Shown here: positions 43,748 to 55,084 of the stretch, in pieces | Position numbering within the stretch: position 1 is the first letter of the stretch | Layout of the letters: each line of letters opens with the position of its first letter | NCBI GenBank assembly: GCA_958510875.1 | Contig: OY294070.1 | Coordinates: 9,858,001 to 9,922,000, forward strand | Reading direction: 5' to 3' | DNA length: 64,000 nt | Origin: Endomychus coccineus | Lineage: Eukaryota; Arthropoda; Insecta; Coleoptera; Endomychidae | Program-made: the position numbers and the translations under genes | The notes under the pieces: generated by a model | Databases searched by the model: none | What the model was told of the DNA's origin: nothing | Seen by the model: only the letters and a program-made list of their open reading frames with translations

Positions 43748-44462
43748 ACACGATTGTTACAGTGAGGGATTGCTCCCACTGCCCACCCGACGTTAGACTT
43801 TGGACATGTCACGTAGATCCCTCTCCTACTTTCAGCAGCACGCCAACTGCCCGACAGAGACCAACGCCTTTATTGGAGAGGAGGCGGTCTTTTGAAGCAT
43901 CTGGTCATCTCTCCCCCTCCCTACTTGTGTTCGTGTCATTTCAACAGCTTTCGTTTGACGAGTAGCCGTCGGCCTACCATACCACATATCATTGCTCTGC
44001 CCAGAGACCTGGGATAAGACGCACAGAGACCGGACTTTGGGAGTAAAGCGATGTGATGCGGCGCAGGGACAGCTGTTTTTTTCGCCCCCAGCGGGACTAC
44101 TTTAGGCGGACCCACTAGGGGCTCTGTTTGCTAGACTTATAGATTGCCCCTTCTGGGGTATAGTCAACTCCACCTCCTCGCGTTACTTGTTTTACCAAGA
44201 ACGTTTAACGAGTCACCGTTCGACTTCGTTCAAATAGCCTACCGCATATGTCTATCAAGCCCGTGAATTCATTTCGGCCAGAGTTCTGGGATAAGAAGGC
44301 ACGATATCATGGTTTCAGTGGTGAAAAGTATGTGGTGCACAGTTCACCGGATCTTATGCATTGTCAACTGTTAGTTTCGCCCCGAGGGGTTACTTATCTC
44401 GAGACCTGCGCAAACGACGTTGCTTGCTGAATCTACTCCGGGACCTAATAGTTCTCTCTCGA
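43748..44462. mobile_element. Insertion A in mariner, partly tandem
   Basis: GC-richer than its surroundings. Two diverged copies lie head to tail: CCAGAGACCTGGGATAAGACG near 44000 and CCAGAGTTCTGGGATAAGAAG near 44280, preceded by TTTGACGAGTAGCCGTCGGCC and TTTAACGAGTCACCGTTCGAC, period about 270. I do not recognise the family. No coding frame is convincing. Confidence 0.65.
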
Positions 44463-44671
44463 GGACTAAAGAACAGTGGACTTGTTCTGGTCAAAGTGGA
44501 TTCATCGGCCAAACAAAATCATGGAGACAGTTTCTTGGGATGCACAAGGTATCGTCCATATCGATTACATTGGAAAGGGCAAAATAATCACCGGCGTATA
44601 TTATGAAGAGCTGTTGGGTTCATTCGACGCCGATTTGAAGCGAAAACGATCGCATTTGGCAAAGAAAAAAT

Positions 44672-45761
44672 GGAACGTTTGGCACTCGGGGACTGCCGCA
44701 GTAAAGCTATCGCATAGCACTACGCCACTGGAAAAAGTTGGGCAGAAAAACATCCACTACCCCTTCAAAATCTTCACGAATTATGAGTAAAAAAGAGTAT
44801 CATCTTGATCTCTATGAAGAGTATTCTGTGACAAGCATAGATAACTCTACTACCGGTAGTAGAGTTATCTATGGTGACAAGTGTCAGTTGACTTGTAAAC
44901 ACAATTTTATACGAAAGTTTTAACGTTCAGATCTCGATAGCGCTTCCGGCTCCGGGATTTTCACGTGGCCTATCGAAATTAGAAGGTTCGAATTGTATAA
45001 AAACAAAATTGCATGAACGCCAGACGTCTTATGTAATTAGCTACGAACGTAATAATTTTGACATATCCTCGAGGAGCTCGCTGCGCGTAAGTTAGAGTTT
45101 ATACACTCTACCTCTATTTTGTTAATTTGGGGCCGTTTCGAACCCCGTGCGGCCGGCGCCAGTTGTATTTTGGGCTATGAGCCGCTAGCTTTCACCCGCT
45201 TTCGGTATATTTAAGTAGCTAGAAAATTCCCTTTCGTACGTCGCATGTCAGATGCTAGTAGGTGACAGCTGAGAATACCTCAAACTGTTTTAATTAAATT
45301 ATCCTATTTAATCGACATTTTGGGGCCCGAGACTATGCTATTTAGTTGGCCCCGTTCATAAACTAACGACATGGAGCGAAAACCGCATGCGAAACGTCCT
45401 CATTAAGACGTTCTATGTACCGTAAATTTGCACTTTTCTAACTCGCGAGCTACGCGCTTCTCACGTGAACGTCATTCGATTCATCGAAAATTAACCAGTT
45501 CAAAACAGTTTTCGACCCACTTTGGGGCTATCACGATCTTTTAAAAGGTTCAAAGTTAACATTTCGAAACATTTCGACAATTTTGAGCTCGGCCGAGCTA
45601 CATGGTAGACGGAGTGGTGGGTGTCAGGATATTTCGTTACCGTATTTGTTATTTGTTTTTTGTTTTTTTAGATTTTCGTTATTTGTCTTTTGTTTTTTTT
45701 TCTTGATTCGGTCGCCGCGCTCGAAGCCCGCGATAAAAGCTATATGCAATAGCTTAAAAAT
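44672..45761. mobile_element. Insertion B in mariner, about 1.1 kb
   Basis: Bounded by AAAAATG on the left (about 44666-44672) and AAAAATG on the right (45755-45761), a possible 7-bp target duplication. Near the ends AAGCTATCGCATAGC and, reversed, AAGCTATTGCATATAGC form an imperfect inverted pair. The phrase TTTGGGGCC recurs inside. Part of it (45235-45385) recurs inverted at 55180-55345. Family unknown; the 79-codon frame at 45583 is low-complexity. Confidence 0.6.
45235..45385 (-). repeat. Repeat shared with 55180-55345
   Basis: On the minus strand CTAAATAGCATAGTCTCGGG, CCCCAAAATGTCG and CATGCGACGTACGAAAGGGA appear in the same order as on the plus strand at 55208-55335, with about one difference in six. 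An interspersed repeat of unknown type. Confidence 0.8.
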
Positions 45762-46144
45762 GTGCTTTTCCACCAGGACAATGCACTGGCGCACAGGTAC
45801 GCAGTCGCAATCGGCAAAATAGCATGAATTGCGCTACGAATTGGTTCGCCTTCCACCATTTACTCCAGATTTGGCCCCCAGCGATTTGTATCTATTTCCA
45901 AACTTGAAGAAATGGCTCGACGGAAAGAGATTTGGCTCCAACGACGAGGTCATCGCTGAAACAAACGCCTATTTTGAAGGATTCTCGAAATCGTATTATT
46001 TGGAAAGGATCGAAAAATCAGAATAGCCTTGGACGAAGTGTATCGGGCTCCGAGGAGATTACGTTGAGAAATAAAATAAGTTTTGACCAAATAAATAATT
46101 TCTTGTTTAATTTTTCAGGGACTTTCCACCTTGCCCTAGTATTA

Positions 46145-46398
46145 TATTGGGGATATTTGCACATAAATTTATTGATCTATTTTATCCACTTCTTCTGGGC
46201 CGTTCAGGATGTCCCAATGGCTGTAGCTATAGCACTTAAGCCGTTCAGGATGTCGGACAGTATGGTAGTCTCTCTCTTCTATTCGATACGTGCCTAGATG
46301 TCGCGCCCTTGGGTTCTGCAAGGTAGCGTGCATTCTGTGAGGATGTGAATAGAAGTTGCGTTCTTCTCTCCGCAGATCATGCATTCTGCTCCCTCTGT
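46145..46398 (-). pseudogene. LINE C-terminus with CxxC-H-C motif
   Basis: Minus-strand frame ECMICGEKNATSIHILTECT followed by LPCRTQGRDI is the cysteine/histidine motif ending ORF2 of RNase H LINEs. The 3' part repeats GGACATCCTGAACGGC-type sequence twice (46203 and 46241). It lies between two mariner-end sequences in direct orientation. Confidence 0.75.
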
Positions 46399-46430
46399 TT
46401 AATTTTTCAGGGACTTTTCACGTTGTCCTC
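46399..46430 (+). repeat. Extra mariner right-end fragment
   Basis: TTTAATTTTTCAGGGACTTT then TCACGTTGTCCTC repeats the mariner end at 46108-46138 on the far side of the LINE piece. Confidence 0.75.
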
Positions 46431-46519
46431 TTATCTGAAGGGTATCGCTTTGCGGTAAGAATATTAAGGATAAGCCAACAAGTTCTTTTTTTCACTCCTC
46501 TTTGTTGGACGGAACAGTA

Positions 46520-46987
46520 CAGGGTGTCCCATTTTGGGTACTTTTGCGGGGTATCTCCTTTATTTTTAAAGATAGAGAGTTGCGGTTTTCGCGAGACTGT
46601 GCTACTTTTTCGTAAAACTCAAGATGCCGTCAATAGAATTTTCATAGCCCTTTTAGTTTTTAAGATACAGGGCATTTCTGAAAATGTTGCATGTTGTGAC
46701 TCCCCTCGTATCACCGTTATCCTTCAACTTATCGAAAAGGTAAAATAACATTCTGATAGATTTTTTTCCGTGGAATGCAGTGGTGTAGATAACTTTTGTT
46801 ACATATTCACTGTTTTTGAGTTATAAAGTAAACTTATGTTTTTTTAAATAGAACACCCTGTATATTTATAGACTATGAAATTTGTCTTTTTTTTACATTT
46901 CCAAAAATATATGATAGTATAAGCTTTTTTTCAGAAACACGCAAATAATTGACAATTTTCAGAAATTAAATACATATTTTAATAGTA
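46520..46987 (+). repeat. Left long terminal inverted repeat
   Basis: 468 bases ending at TATTTTAATAGTA. It contains a second, internal copy of the terminal word, GAACACCCTGTA, at about 46851-46862, as does the right arm (TACAGGGTGTTC). Confidence 0.93.
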
Positions 46988-47178
46988 GGGTATGGATAAC
47001 AATAATAAACAAGTGCAACTTACATATTACTAACAAATAATTGGATACCTTGTATAAAGGTATCTATTAAAAAAAATTCCCATAGATCTTTTTTCTAACA
47101 GTAAGTTTGTAACAACAGTTTTGTGGCGTAAAGTGACAATATAACAAAAACACAAAAAAATAACATTATTAAAAAAAA

Positions 47179-48275
47179 TTAAATGTGATGTTCAAATTGA
47201 CCACAATTTTCTCTAATGCACATCTTTGAGATTCTGTGAATAGCGTTCAAAAGAACCATTGTTCTCATTCGCAGATTTCGAAAAGCTCTCGAAGTTCTGC
47301 AATGCCGTCATATCGAGTTTTATATACTTCATTTTGTATATAGCCCCATAAAAAAAATCTAAAATTGAGAGATTTGGTGATCGTGGAGGCCATCTGACAG
47401 GTCCTTTGGTACCTATCCATCTTTGAGGGAAGTTATTATTAAGAAAGGCCCTTAAGAGCCTAGAGTTATGACTTGGGGCACCATCTTGCTGTAGGTAAAC
47501 AGCATTATACTGGGCTAGTGGAATGTTTTCGAGCAGTTCTGGAATAACTTCCTCAAGAATTCCTAGGTATCTACGTACTGTAAGACCTCCTTCAAAAATC
47601 CTTTAAACTATATGTCTACCCAAAATAAAACATGAAACCCCAACTCCAAAGCGTCCTTGTTGTGCCCTTTCAAACATTAAATGCTGATTTTCACTATGCC
47701 AGTTCCTGGTATTGTGACGATTGAAAATGCCAGCACTTGAAATAAAGCATTCGTCTGACCAGATAACAAATCTGCCAAATAAATCGTTAGCATCGATTTG
47801 TTGCAAATACCACTGACAAAACGGTGCCCGGCGCTCAGCATCGCCAGGATGCAAATGTAGTATATTAAATTTGTATGGATGATACCTATATTTCTTCAAG
47901 ATCCTGTGAGCGTTAGTTTTCGGCACACCAATTTCCTTCTCAATTTTTCTACATGAGGACGAAGGTGTTGCTTCTATATATCCTAAAGTATTATCTATCT
48001 CTTTTCTTTCGCTGTTCTCTTTGTTTTAGGGCGCGGGTGAACAAATGATCCGTGCTCAACTAAATTTGCTTTTAAACGGACAAATATCCCAAGAAACGGT
48101 TGCTTTCTTTCTGGATATCTAACAAGCAAAAATTAAAATGATAATAGAGATTTTCATAGCCATAATAGCTTACTCACCTTTGGAAATATAATTCCGAAGC
48201 TTCTTCAGAATTTTCATTACTCTGTATAAAACATACCATCATATCATATTTCTCATAATTTTCGTAAACTGCCAT
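47179..48275 (-). pseudogene. Transposase of the long-TIR element, DD41D-like, with intron
   Basis: Exon 1 (48275-48178) reads MAVYENYEKYDMMVCFIQSN and ends LYFQR at a GTGAGT donor; a 59-bp intron (48177-48119) ends TTGTTAG, and exon 2 continues YPERKQPFLGIFVRLKANLV. Later come KNAHRILKKY-type helix-turn-helix sequence, FVIWSDECFISSAGIFNRHN (first D), YLQQDGAPSHNSRLLRAFLN (second D) and RWPPRSPNLSILDFFYGAIY (third D in LDFF, 41 residues after the second). The end is ISKMCIRENCGQFEHHI. One frameshift near 48010, a stop after LGRHIV (near 47603) and a frameshift near 47270 disable it. Spacing suggests the rosa/DD41D group. Confidence 0.85.
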
Positions 48276-48398
48276 TATTCGAAAAAATTGATAAATATCT
48301 ATTGAATAATGATACCACAAGAACGAAAATAAACAGCTTAAATGCGATAGAGATTTGACGTTTATTTCTGTTTCTTGTCATAAACAATATCAATGGCA

Positions 48399-48865
48399 TA
48401 CTATTAAAATATGTATTTAATTTCTAAAAATTGTCAATTATTTGCGTGTTTCTGAAAAAAAGTTCATACTATCTATATTTTTGAAAAGGTAAAAAAAAGA
48501 CAAATTTTATAGTTTATAAATATACAGGGTGTTCTATTTAAAAAAACATAAGTTTACTTTATAACTCAAAAACAGTGAATATGTAACAAAAGTTATCTAC
48601 ACCACTGCATTCCACGGAAAAAAATCTATCAGAATGTTATTTTACCTTTTCGATAAGTTGAAGGATAACGGAGATACGAGGGGAGTCACAACATGCAACA
48701 TTTTCAGAAATGCCCTGTATCTTAAAAACTAAAAGGGCTATGAAAATTCTATTGACGGCATCTTGAGTTTTACGAAAAAATAGCACAGTGTCGCGAAAAC
48801 CGCAACTCTCTATCTTTAAAAATAAAGGAGATACCCCGCAAAAGTACCCAAAATGGGACACCCTG
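48399..48865 (-). repeat. Right long terminal inverted repeat
   Basis: 467 bases, inverted copy of 46520-46987, with scattered substitutions and short length differences in A-runs. Confidence 0.93.
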
Positions 48866-50320
48866 TACACGTTCTGAGGATGACAAAGTTTTTCGAAACG
48901 ATACTGCTGACAGACTGAAGCCTTATCAGCGAACATATCGCAAACTATTGATTGTTTCAGAATGAACGAATACAAACCTTCATACAGTGAAAAATTGCGC
49001 CCACTGGCATTAAGCAATACACCATCCATATTCATACAAAGTAAAACAGTACGACTACACGATGTGAACAATTGCGTTCTACATGAAAAAAAAATAGAAT
49101 CTAATACATCATACTTCAATAATACGTAAATGAATTTGGGTCAAATTTCGCTCGACGCTATTCATATGGACAAGTTGCAAAACAATTAATGGAATAACAA
49201 ATAGAATATTCAATATAAACACATTTATTGTTGAAATGGCCGATCGGTAAATTCATATTTAGCTCAAAGGCACGAGCACGGAATAACAAATCTAAACGAA
49301 TGAGTTGTTAATAATGGTAAGTGGATATTTTTACTGTATTTATTATAACATTTCATGGCAAGCCATTATTAATCTAAACATGGATTCTCCAGCAATTGTT
49401 TTGTCAGAAAAGGTGTGGTATTGAAATTTAACAGTTACTGATGACGTCACATCCGTTTTAATAAAATTTATTAAGTGCTATTACATATTTAGGTTCTTCA
49501 AATGACGGCAATAAAGCATAGATACTTTTATTATTTCGTTGCGGTGTAATTTCACGTTTGAAGTTAATGGATATTCTGTACTGGCAAACGTACGGGACCT
49601 CTTAATTTATATTCAAGGATCCGGAATTGAGTTTGCTTTGATAGTGATCGTTTCATTGCCATGAAAATATACGAATTACCCAAAAATTAATTATCACAAA
49701 AAACGTGCTTCTAAATTATTCAATTAATGTTAAAATATTACTGACAAGGTATCAAATTATTTCGAATATTAATATTTATGAGACGTTGAACATGGAGTGA
49801 AGCAATTAAAATTAGTTTTCGTTGTATTATGTGAAATCTCGTATTGATCAACGAATCCTTAATAATGAAAAAGAACACAGGAATGATTTATTACTTAACA
49901 AATACAACTGTTCCGAGAACATGAATAATAATAAGCTCAAGTCGAAATTATAAGAATAATTGTGTACGAACTAGAAATACTAAAATCTGTATGAATATGA
50001 ATAACATATAATTAACATTATACAAAATGATCAAGCAAATTAGTGGAGTAAGATTTTAAGCTAATAAAAACTGTACATACATATAAAAATAAACTAATCT
50101 TTGTAACATCTTATAATTATACATTTACAGAAATATGGTTGATGATTATGATAATATTAAGGAATTGTTCATAAACTTTCACACATATTGCAAAAACAAT
50201 TATGAATGAGTGCTAAATGAATATGCATATCCAGAGTAAAGCATATCACGGCATATTGAATGACACGCAAGGCTTCAACCTCTATACAAATTCATTCAAG
50301 ACTTTGCAACATAAACGCTG
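48866..50320. other. Unassigned AT-rich DNA
   Basis: An 84-codon minus-strand frame (49119-48868) includes SCSRTVLLCMNMDGVLLNAS. It would stay open across the transposon insertion site into 46518-46420, but no family is recognisable. The rest shows no gene or repeat. Confidence 0.35.
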
Positions 50321-50324
50321 TTCA

Positions 50325-51970
50325 CGTAAAGGAAGAAATGACGTAATGAATCAAGGTCAGCCATGGTTGTCAGATTGAGCAGATTTTTATGGTTTTCGAA
50401 TACAACTAACCATTTGATTCAATTCTAATCTTCCTAAACTGTATTACATACCTGAGATTCATAAGCCGGGTAGTTCCATGAGACCTACGTATAACATAGC
50501 AAAATGGTTAGTGAAGAAATTTAGCAACTTCCAAGCCGCACCAAGTTTGTCTGTGAAAAATTCTTCGGTACTTATTGCAAAATTGAAAGATTTCAACTTG
50601 AACATGGTGATGCCTTCGTTGCATTTTATGTTGTTTCACTATTTACAAAAACTCCGATCCCTGAGTCGATAAACATTCTGGAAAAATGGCTTTCAAATAT
50701 TAATATCCCCGATATAAACTGCACAAAATACGTGATCCTTACATCTTTATGTATGAAGTTAAATTATTCCACTTTTAACAAAACAAGCGGATGTGCAATG
50801 GGTTCAGTTTAGTTTATCTTATTTTTTGTTCTTGCTCAGATACAATATAAATACAAAAAAATATATGGAAGAATATCTCAGAGGTGTGGAGCACGTCAAG
50901 TTAAAATTTTATATAAATATGAATTACAATACATTTATCATCGTGAATAAAAATAACATTGAGTAAACAGATTAAAATGTATATAGGTCCAGTACATTCA
51001 AATGAAAACGATACAGACATGACTAAAATGACTTAGAATACTTAGAAAAGGAATAGCTCAAATCTCTTTGTACGTAAAGTATCCATTGAGTGAGTAGTAG
51101 GCTCGTTTTATAAGTAGAGATTTTAAATTGTTCTTGAGATGATTTAATGGTAATGTTTTCAATGATTGGAGAATTTTATTATACATTTTTATTATGCTAT
51201 ATTGTACATTTTCCTGGAGATATGTATAATTAAGTTTATTGCAGATGTAGTTATCATGAGTGAAGATAACTGCTTCATAAATGTATAGACTTGATAAAGT
51301 AAGTACCTATGTTATTTTGCAACTTCTTCTTTGAGACATCTTTTTTGGGTGCGGAATACTCGCTCTACACGATTAGAATTATACCAAAAAATTATCCCAA
51401 ATTATCTTAATGTTGACTGCACAAACGCATGATAAACAGTTAACGCTGCCTCAGTGTTCACTAAGACTAAAATGTTTTTTAGAGCAAAGCAATCTTGATA
51501 ATGTTCTCACTACTTTATTCACTTGTTGATACCAATCTAATCGTGAATCAATAATTATACCTAAAAAAGTGGTATGAGCTACATACGCCAAATCAGTAAT
51601 TCACTCTCTTCTTTTTTGGCCAATATTTTCCTAAACGAATTTGAAGCCTCCTTAAAATCAAAATTGAAACAGTTCCCAAAAGTTTGGTATAGATTTGTTC
51701 ATGACATTTTCGCGATTACAAGTAAAGATTTTGATTTACATGGCTTTTTGAACACGCTTAATAGTCAATTTGATTCACTGAGGTCCACTGTCGAAATAGA
51801 AACAGATAATCAGCTTCTTTTCCTTGATATTAACATTATGAAAGATGGAAATCACTTGGATTTCGACATATACAGAAAACCCACTCAAACAACTAAGTAT
51901 ACTCCGGCGGATTCAGCTACACCATTTAAGATTTAAAATAGCTCCGTTTAATAGTCTAGTTCATAGATTA
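50325..51970 (+). pseudogene. PLE RT split by a LINE fragment
   Basis: RT motif 1 appears as LYYIPEIHKPGSSMRPTYNI near 50438. It is followed by SLSVKNSSVLIAKLKDFNLN, VVSLFTKTPIPESINILEKW and NYSTFNKTSGCAMGSV to 50810. After the inserted LINE the RT resumes at about 51590 with SSFLANIFLNEFEASLKSKL, the catalytic block YRFVHDIFAIT, LLFLDINIMKDGNHLDFDIY and RKPTQTTKYTPADSATPFKI, then KIAPFNSLVHRLLKV. The usual VDD is VHD, so the first catalytic aspartate is lost. The upstream piece 50330-50395 is shared with the PLE at 53660. Confidence 0.87.
50811..51585 (-). pseudogene. Jockey/CR1-like LINE 3' piece nested in the PLE
   Basis: Minus-strand pieces AHTTFLGIIIDSRLDWYQQV, NKVVRTLSRLLCS, FGIIFWYNSNRVERVFRTQK and IKMYNKILQSLKTLPLNHLK, ending NNLKSLLIKRAYYSLNGYFT, follow the same order as the C-terminal part of the LINE at 31530-32120. 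RT catalytic motifs are absent. The PLE frame is interrupted exactly at this block. Confidence 0.8.
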
Positions 51971-51984
51971 TTGAAGGTCCTTTT

Positions 51985-52715
51985 GACTTTGCATTTTGTT
52001 CCTAATACCCCATAGATCATTCATGACTATCAAGACCGCGGAGGTCGACCTTTCTACCTCTCCAAAACGGGGTTTCAACCCCTCAGAGGAGCATTCTTAT
52101 AAAAACAATCCAAAAGCTCAGAAAATTAATGAATTGAGAGCCGAAAATGACCCCTAGTATGTTTTTTGGGTTGCTGATCACGATTCTTCAGTTAGTTTTC
52201 TCAGAAAACTCCCTCCAGATGGGAAATTTGGAAAATTTATATATGATATATAATTTATAATTTTGTTGCAAAAATGACCTCCAGTAGGTTTTTTTTGGCC
52301 TCTGATCACGATTCCGCTGTTATTTTTTTCTCAAAAAACTCTCTCCAGATGGAAAATTCGGGAAATTTAAGATTTTCCCAAGACGTTTATGAATAATAAA
52401 GTATAATTATGTTGCAAAAATGACCTCTAGTAGGTTTTTCATAACCGTCTCTGGAAAATCTCAAATTTCCAGAATTTTCAATCTGGAGAGAGTTTTTTGG
52501 AAAAAATAACAGCGGAATCGTGATCAGCTGCCCAAAAAACCTACTAGGGGTCATTTTCTGCCCTTAATTCATTGATTTTCTAAGCTTTTGGATTGTTTTT
52601 ATAAGAATGCTCTTCTGAGGGGTTGAAACAACGTTTTGGGGGGGTAGAAAGGTCGCCCCCCGCGGTCTTAATAGTCGTGAATGATCTATGGGGTATTAGG
52701 AACAAAATGCAAAAA
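51985..52715. mobile_element. Foldback element with internal repeats
   Basis: Left arm from GCATTTTGTTCCTAATACCC (51991) and right arm to GGGTATTAGGAACAAAATGC (52710) are inverted copies for about 250 bases, with shared words such as AAAAACAATCCAAAAGCT. Inside, a unit of about 130 bases with AAAATGACC, CTGATCACGATTC and CTCCAGATGG occurs about twice in direct order and once inverted. No coding frame is found. It interrupts the PLE tail after HRLLKV. Confidence 0.85.
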
Positions 52716-53655
52716 ACAATTTGAAATTCTAGCTCACTATATTTTTTTTCCGGTTCGTCGCCTGGACTATAGAATCGATTGCTCGTAACGTTGACAATGC
52801 GCCGAGTATAACAGTAACAAATTTAAACTTTATGTGTAATTCCGAAAAGAAGCGAATGCTATAAAATAACACATGGAAACGAGTAAGTTGATTAATGATC
52901 TTGTGGAATGTTCATTGTTCGAGAAAATATTCATCTCGACTTGTAATATTTCTGTATAAATTATTAATATAACATATCGAACCCGACAAACGGAGTCCGC
53001 CTGTATACGCGCGGAGGGTCCTGGAGCGATCAATCCTTCGTTACGCCATTAAAAAGAGTAACCATATACATATATTCAATAAAATTTTAATTACGTCCTA
53101 TATAAGGTGCTTCTCGTTACTATTATAGACGTTGTATTTTGTGTAAACTGTACCTTCGACACAACAACAGGTTTTTGTAAGAATTTCGGCTCTACGGAGA
53201 CTTTGAAACATAATTCAAAATTTCAAATATAGAGAATTATTAGTCTTTATTCGAGAGTTATAATTAGTAGTCTGGTTTTGTCAGAACAGATGATGTATGG
53301 TGGCCCGAGCGAGGCGAACGTAAGCGCTCACATAAATGCGAGAGAGAGATAGTTAATACACGTGGGTAGACTCGGTATTTTATTTATATAGAAACAAGAA
53401 TACGAGCAAGTTTCTGTTAATGTACTGCCATCAACTATAGTCTTCAATAAAAACTTATTATAATACCTATCACTGATTCCTAACCAACAACGGTCGGTTA
53501 TTTTACATACCTACGTTTTGATTAACGTTTCGATTAAATATTTGAAAACGCCTTCGTAAAATATGGGCATTTCTATTTTATATACGTACCTACGTAAATT
53601 AACTCACTTAGCTATTCTACTATTACCTAACACCTAAACGCTTTTCACATTCATT
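52716..53655. other. Unassigned intergenic DNA
   Basis: No recognisable gene. The stretch 53280-53460 has GGTGGCCCGAGCGAGGCGAA, a TATA-like ATTTATATAG and AATAAAAAC in LTR-like order, but no matching partner was found. Confidence 0.35.
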
Positions 53656-53659
53656 AAGA

Positions 53660-54372
53660 AAGAAATGACCTCATGACTCAAGTCAACCATTGTTGACAGG
53701 TTGAGCAGTTTTTCTATGTTTTTGATTGAAAGTAGGCAATAGTGGAGTCAATCTAGGACTAGGTTGGGAAATTTTCGAATGTGACTAGTGACCTAGCGGA
53801 AAATGTTTGTAATGATGCGAATAACAAAACAATCAGTTTTCTCCCGCTGGAAATTGGTGCAACCGTCTTTTATTAGCGGAAAAGAGGGTTTTCGACCCAT
53901 TTTGGAAATCAACTAGAATACATTTATGGAGTCGTACAACTTGGAAGATTATCTTTCATATTAATTAACCTTGATCGTGTGAACGTTTCTTTTCTGTTGC
54001 TTAGTTATATATTAATGATATTGGTATGGCTAAATTTTGTTCAACATACTATGAAATTAAGGGGCTACTTACTTTTGTAGGAGTCATTAAAAACACAAGA
54101 GAGACAAGAAAGTTGTACATAGTACGTGATCCCTACGTCTTCATGCATGGAGCAAAATTATTTTCCTCACTCCTTTTTTTCGCCAATGTTTTTCTTTTAA
54201 GCGAACTTGATACCTCCTTAAAATCAAAATTCAATCAGTTTTCAAACGTTTGGCATAGATATGTCGATGATATCTTCACGATTATTGGAGATCTTCACTT
54301 AAATGGCTTTTTGAACACGCTTAATAGCCAATTTCCCGTGGAAAGTCATAATGAAAACAATGAAATTGAAAG
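53660..54372 (+). pseudogene. PLE RT remnant joined to LINE
   Basis: The start GAAAGAAATGACCTCATGAC with GGTTGAGCAGTTTTTCTATG repeats 50330-50395. Later frames give YIVRDPYVFMHG, LSELDTSLKSKFNQFSNVWH and RYVDDIFTIIGDLHLNGFLN, with the catalytic VDD intact at about 54259-54270. After LNTLNSQFPVES the sequence changes to LINE at about 54355-54375. Confidence 0.82.
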
Positions 54373-55080
54373 GATTTAGTAAACCTCTAATTGAGATCAT
54401 CAAAAGCTATTTAGAAGAAAGAACACTCTACTTGTGGAGTTCCCCAAGGCTCTGTACTTGGCCCCCCACTATGGAATCTAGTCTATATTAACATAATTAG
54501 AATGAAGACAGAGAACGGCATCACTCTGATAGCATATGCGGATGACTAGTAGGGAGTACAAAAGAAGAAATTTAACAGAAATCTGAAAGAATTACTGAGA
54601 ATATGAAGGCGGAACTGGCAGACAAGGGACTTGAATTGGCCGAAGAAAAAGCAGAATTAGTTATATCAGTCGGGCGTAACACTTCGAAACAACTAGATGT
54701 CAACACGGTGGGCCTCACTATTACTAGTACAAACAAACTAAAATATCTGAAAATACAAATGGATCATAATATGACCTTCAGACAGCACATCTTGGAAATT
54801 AGTAGGAAAGCGGGTGCTACGGCTAGAGCCCTAACTAGATTAATGCCAAATATAGCAGGACCAAAGGAAAAAGAGAAAACTGCTTTATAATGTAGTGACA
54901 TCTACGGCTTTCTATGGAGTCCTAGTTTGGAAGACAATCCTCAGAAAGAAGAAATACAGGCAAATACTACTGAGAATTCAAGGAACAATGTGCATCAGTA
55001 TGAATGGCTTGTGGATACTGTACAGTATCAATGTGTGCTGGTATTGCGGAGGGCACGATACGTCATATCACACTTTCTTC
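54372..55080 (+). pseudogene. LINE RT piece downstream of the PLE
   Basis: Pieces: PLIEIIKSYLEERTLYL, GVPQGSVLGPPLWNLVYINI, GITLIAYADD (catalytic, then a stop), LADKGLELAEEKAELVISVG, NTVGLTITSTNKLKYLKIQM and ISRKAGATARALTRLMPNIA, followed by SRKKYRQILLRIQGTMC-type sequence. This is an R1/I-like LINE RT. RNase H and both ends are missing. Confidence 0.85.
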
Positions 55081-55084
55081 TAAT

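Larger units (their letters stand above)
43430..46060 (+). pseudogene. mariner transposase in three pieces
   Basis: Piece 1 runs from TTKDAERSSRLIEV to LRGFVTLDETWIHHNAPETK (first catalytic D present). Piece 2 reads METVSWDAQGIVHIDYIGKG and YYEELLGSFDADLKRKRSHL. Piece 3 reads FHQDNALAHRYAVAIGKIA-type sequence, MRYELVRLPPFTPDLAPSDL (third D in PSDL) and YLFPNLKKWLDGKRFGSNDE. Without the insertions and a few frameshifts, the catalytic residues would be more complete than in the other mariners here. Confidence 0.85.
43415..46140 (+). mobile_element. mariner broken by two later insertions
   Basis: Mariner sequence is found at 43415-43747, 44463-44671 and 45762-46140 in correct order and orientation. 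The right end is TTTTTCAGGGACTTTCCACC-TTGCCCTAG at 46118-46138. Insertions occupy about 43748-44462 and 44672-45761. The left terminal repeat is missing. Confidence 0.85.
46520..48865 (-). mobile_element. IS630/Tc1-type element with 468-bp inverted repeats
   Basis: Starts CAGGGTGTCCC after TA (46518-46519) and ends GGGACACCCTG before TA (48866-48867). The arms 46520-46987 and 48399-48865 are inverted copies with few differences, which indicates a fairly recent insertion. Total length is 2346 bp. The single gene lies on the minus strand between the arms. Open frames crossing the arms are by-products. Confidence 0.95.

Noticed and set aside
46356..49119. Two similar open frames of 130 and 160 codons with near-identical ends
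   Set aside because: The shared part is the inverted repeat arm of the long-TIR element read on opposite strands, not a gene family.
53270..53470. Solo LTR
   Set aside because: TATA and polyadenylation-like words are in the right order, but no second copy, inverted TG/CA ends or target duplication were seen.
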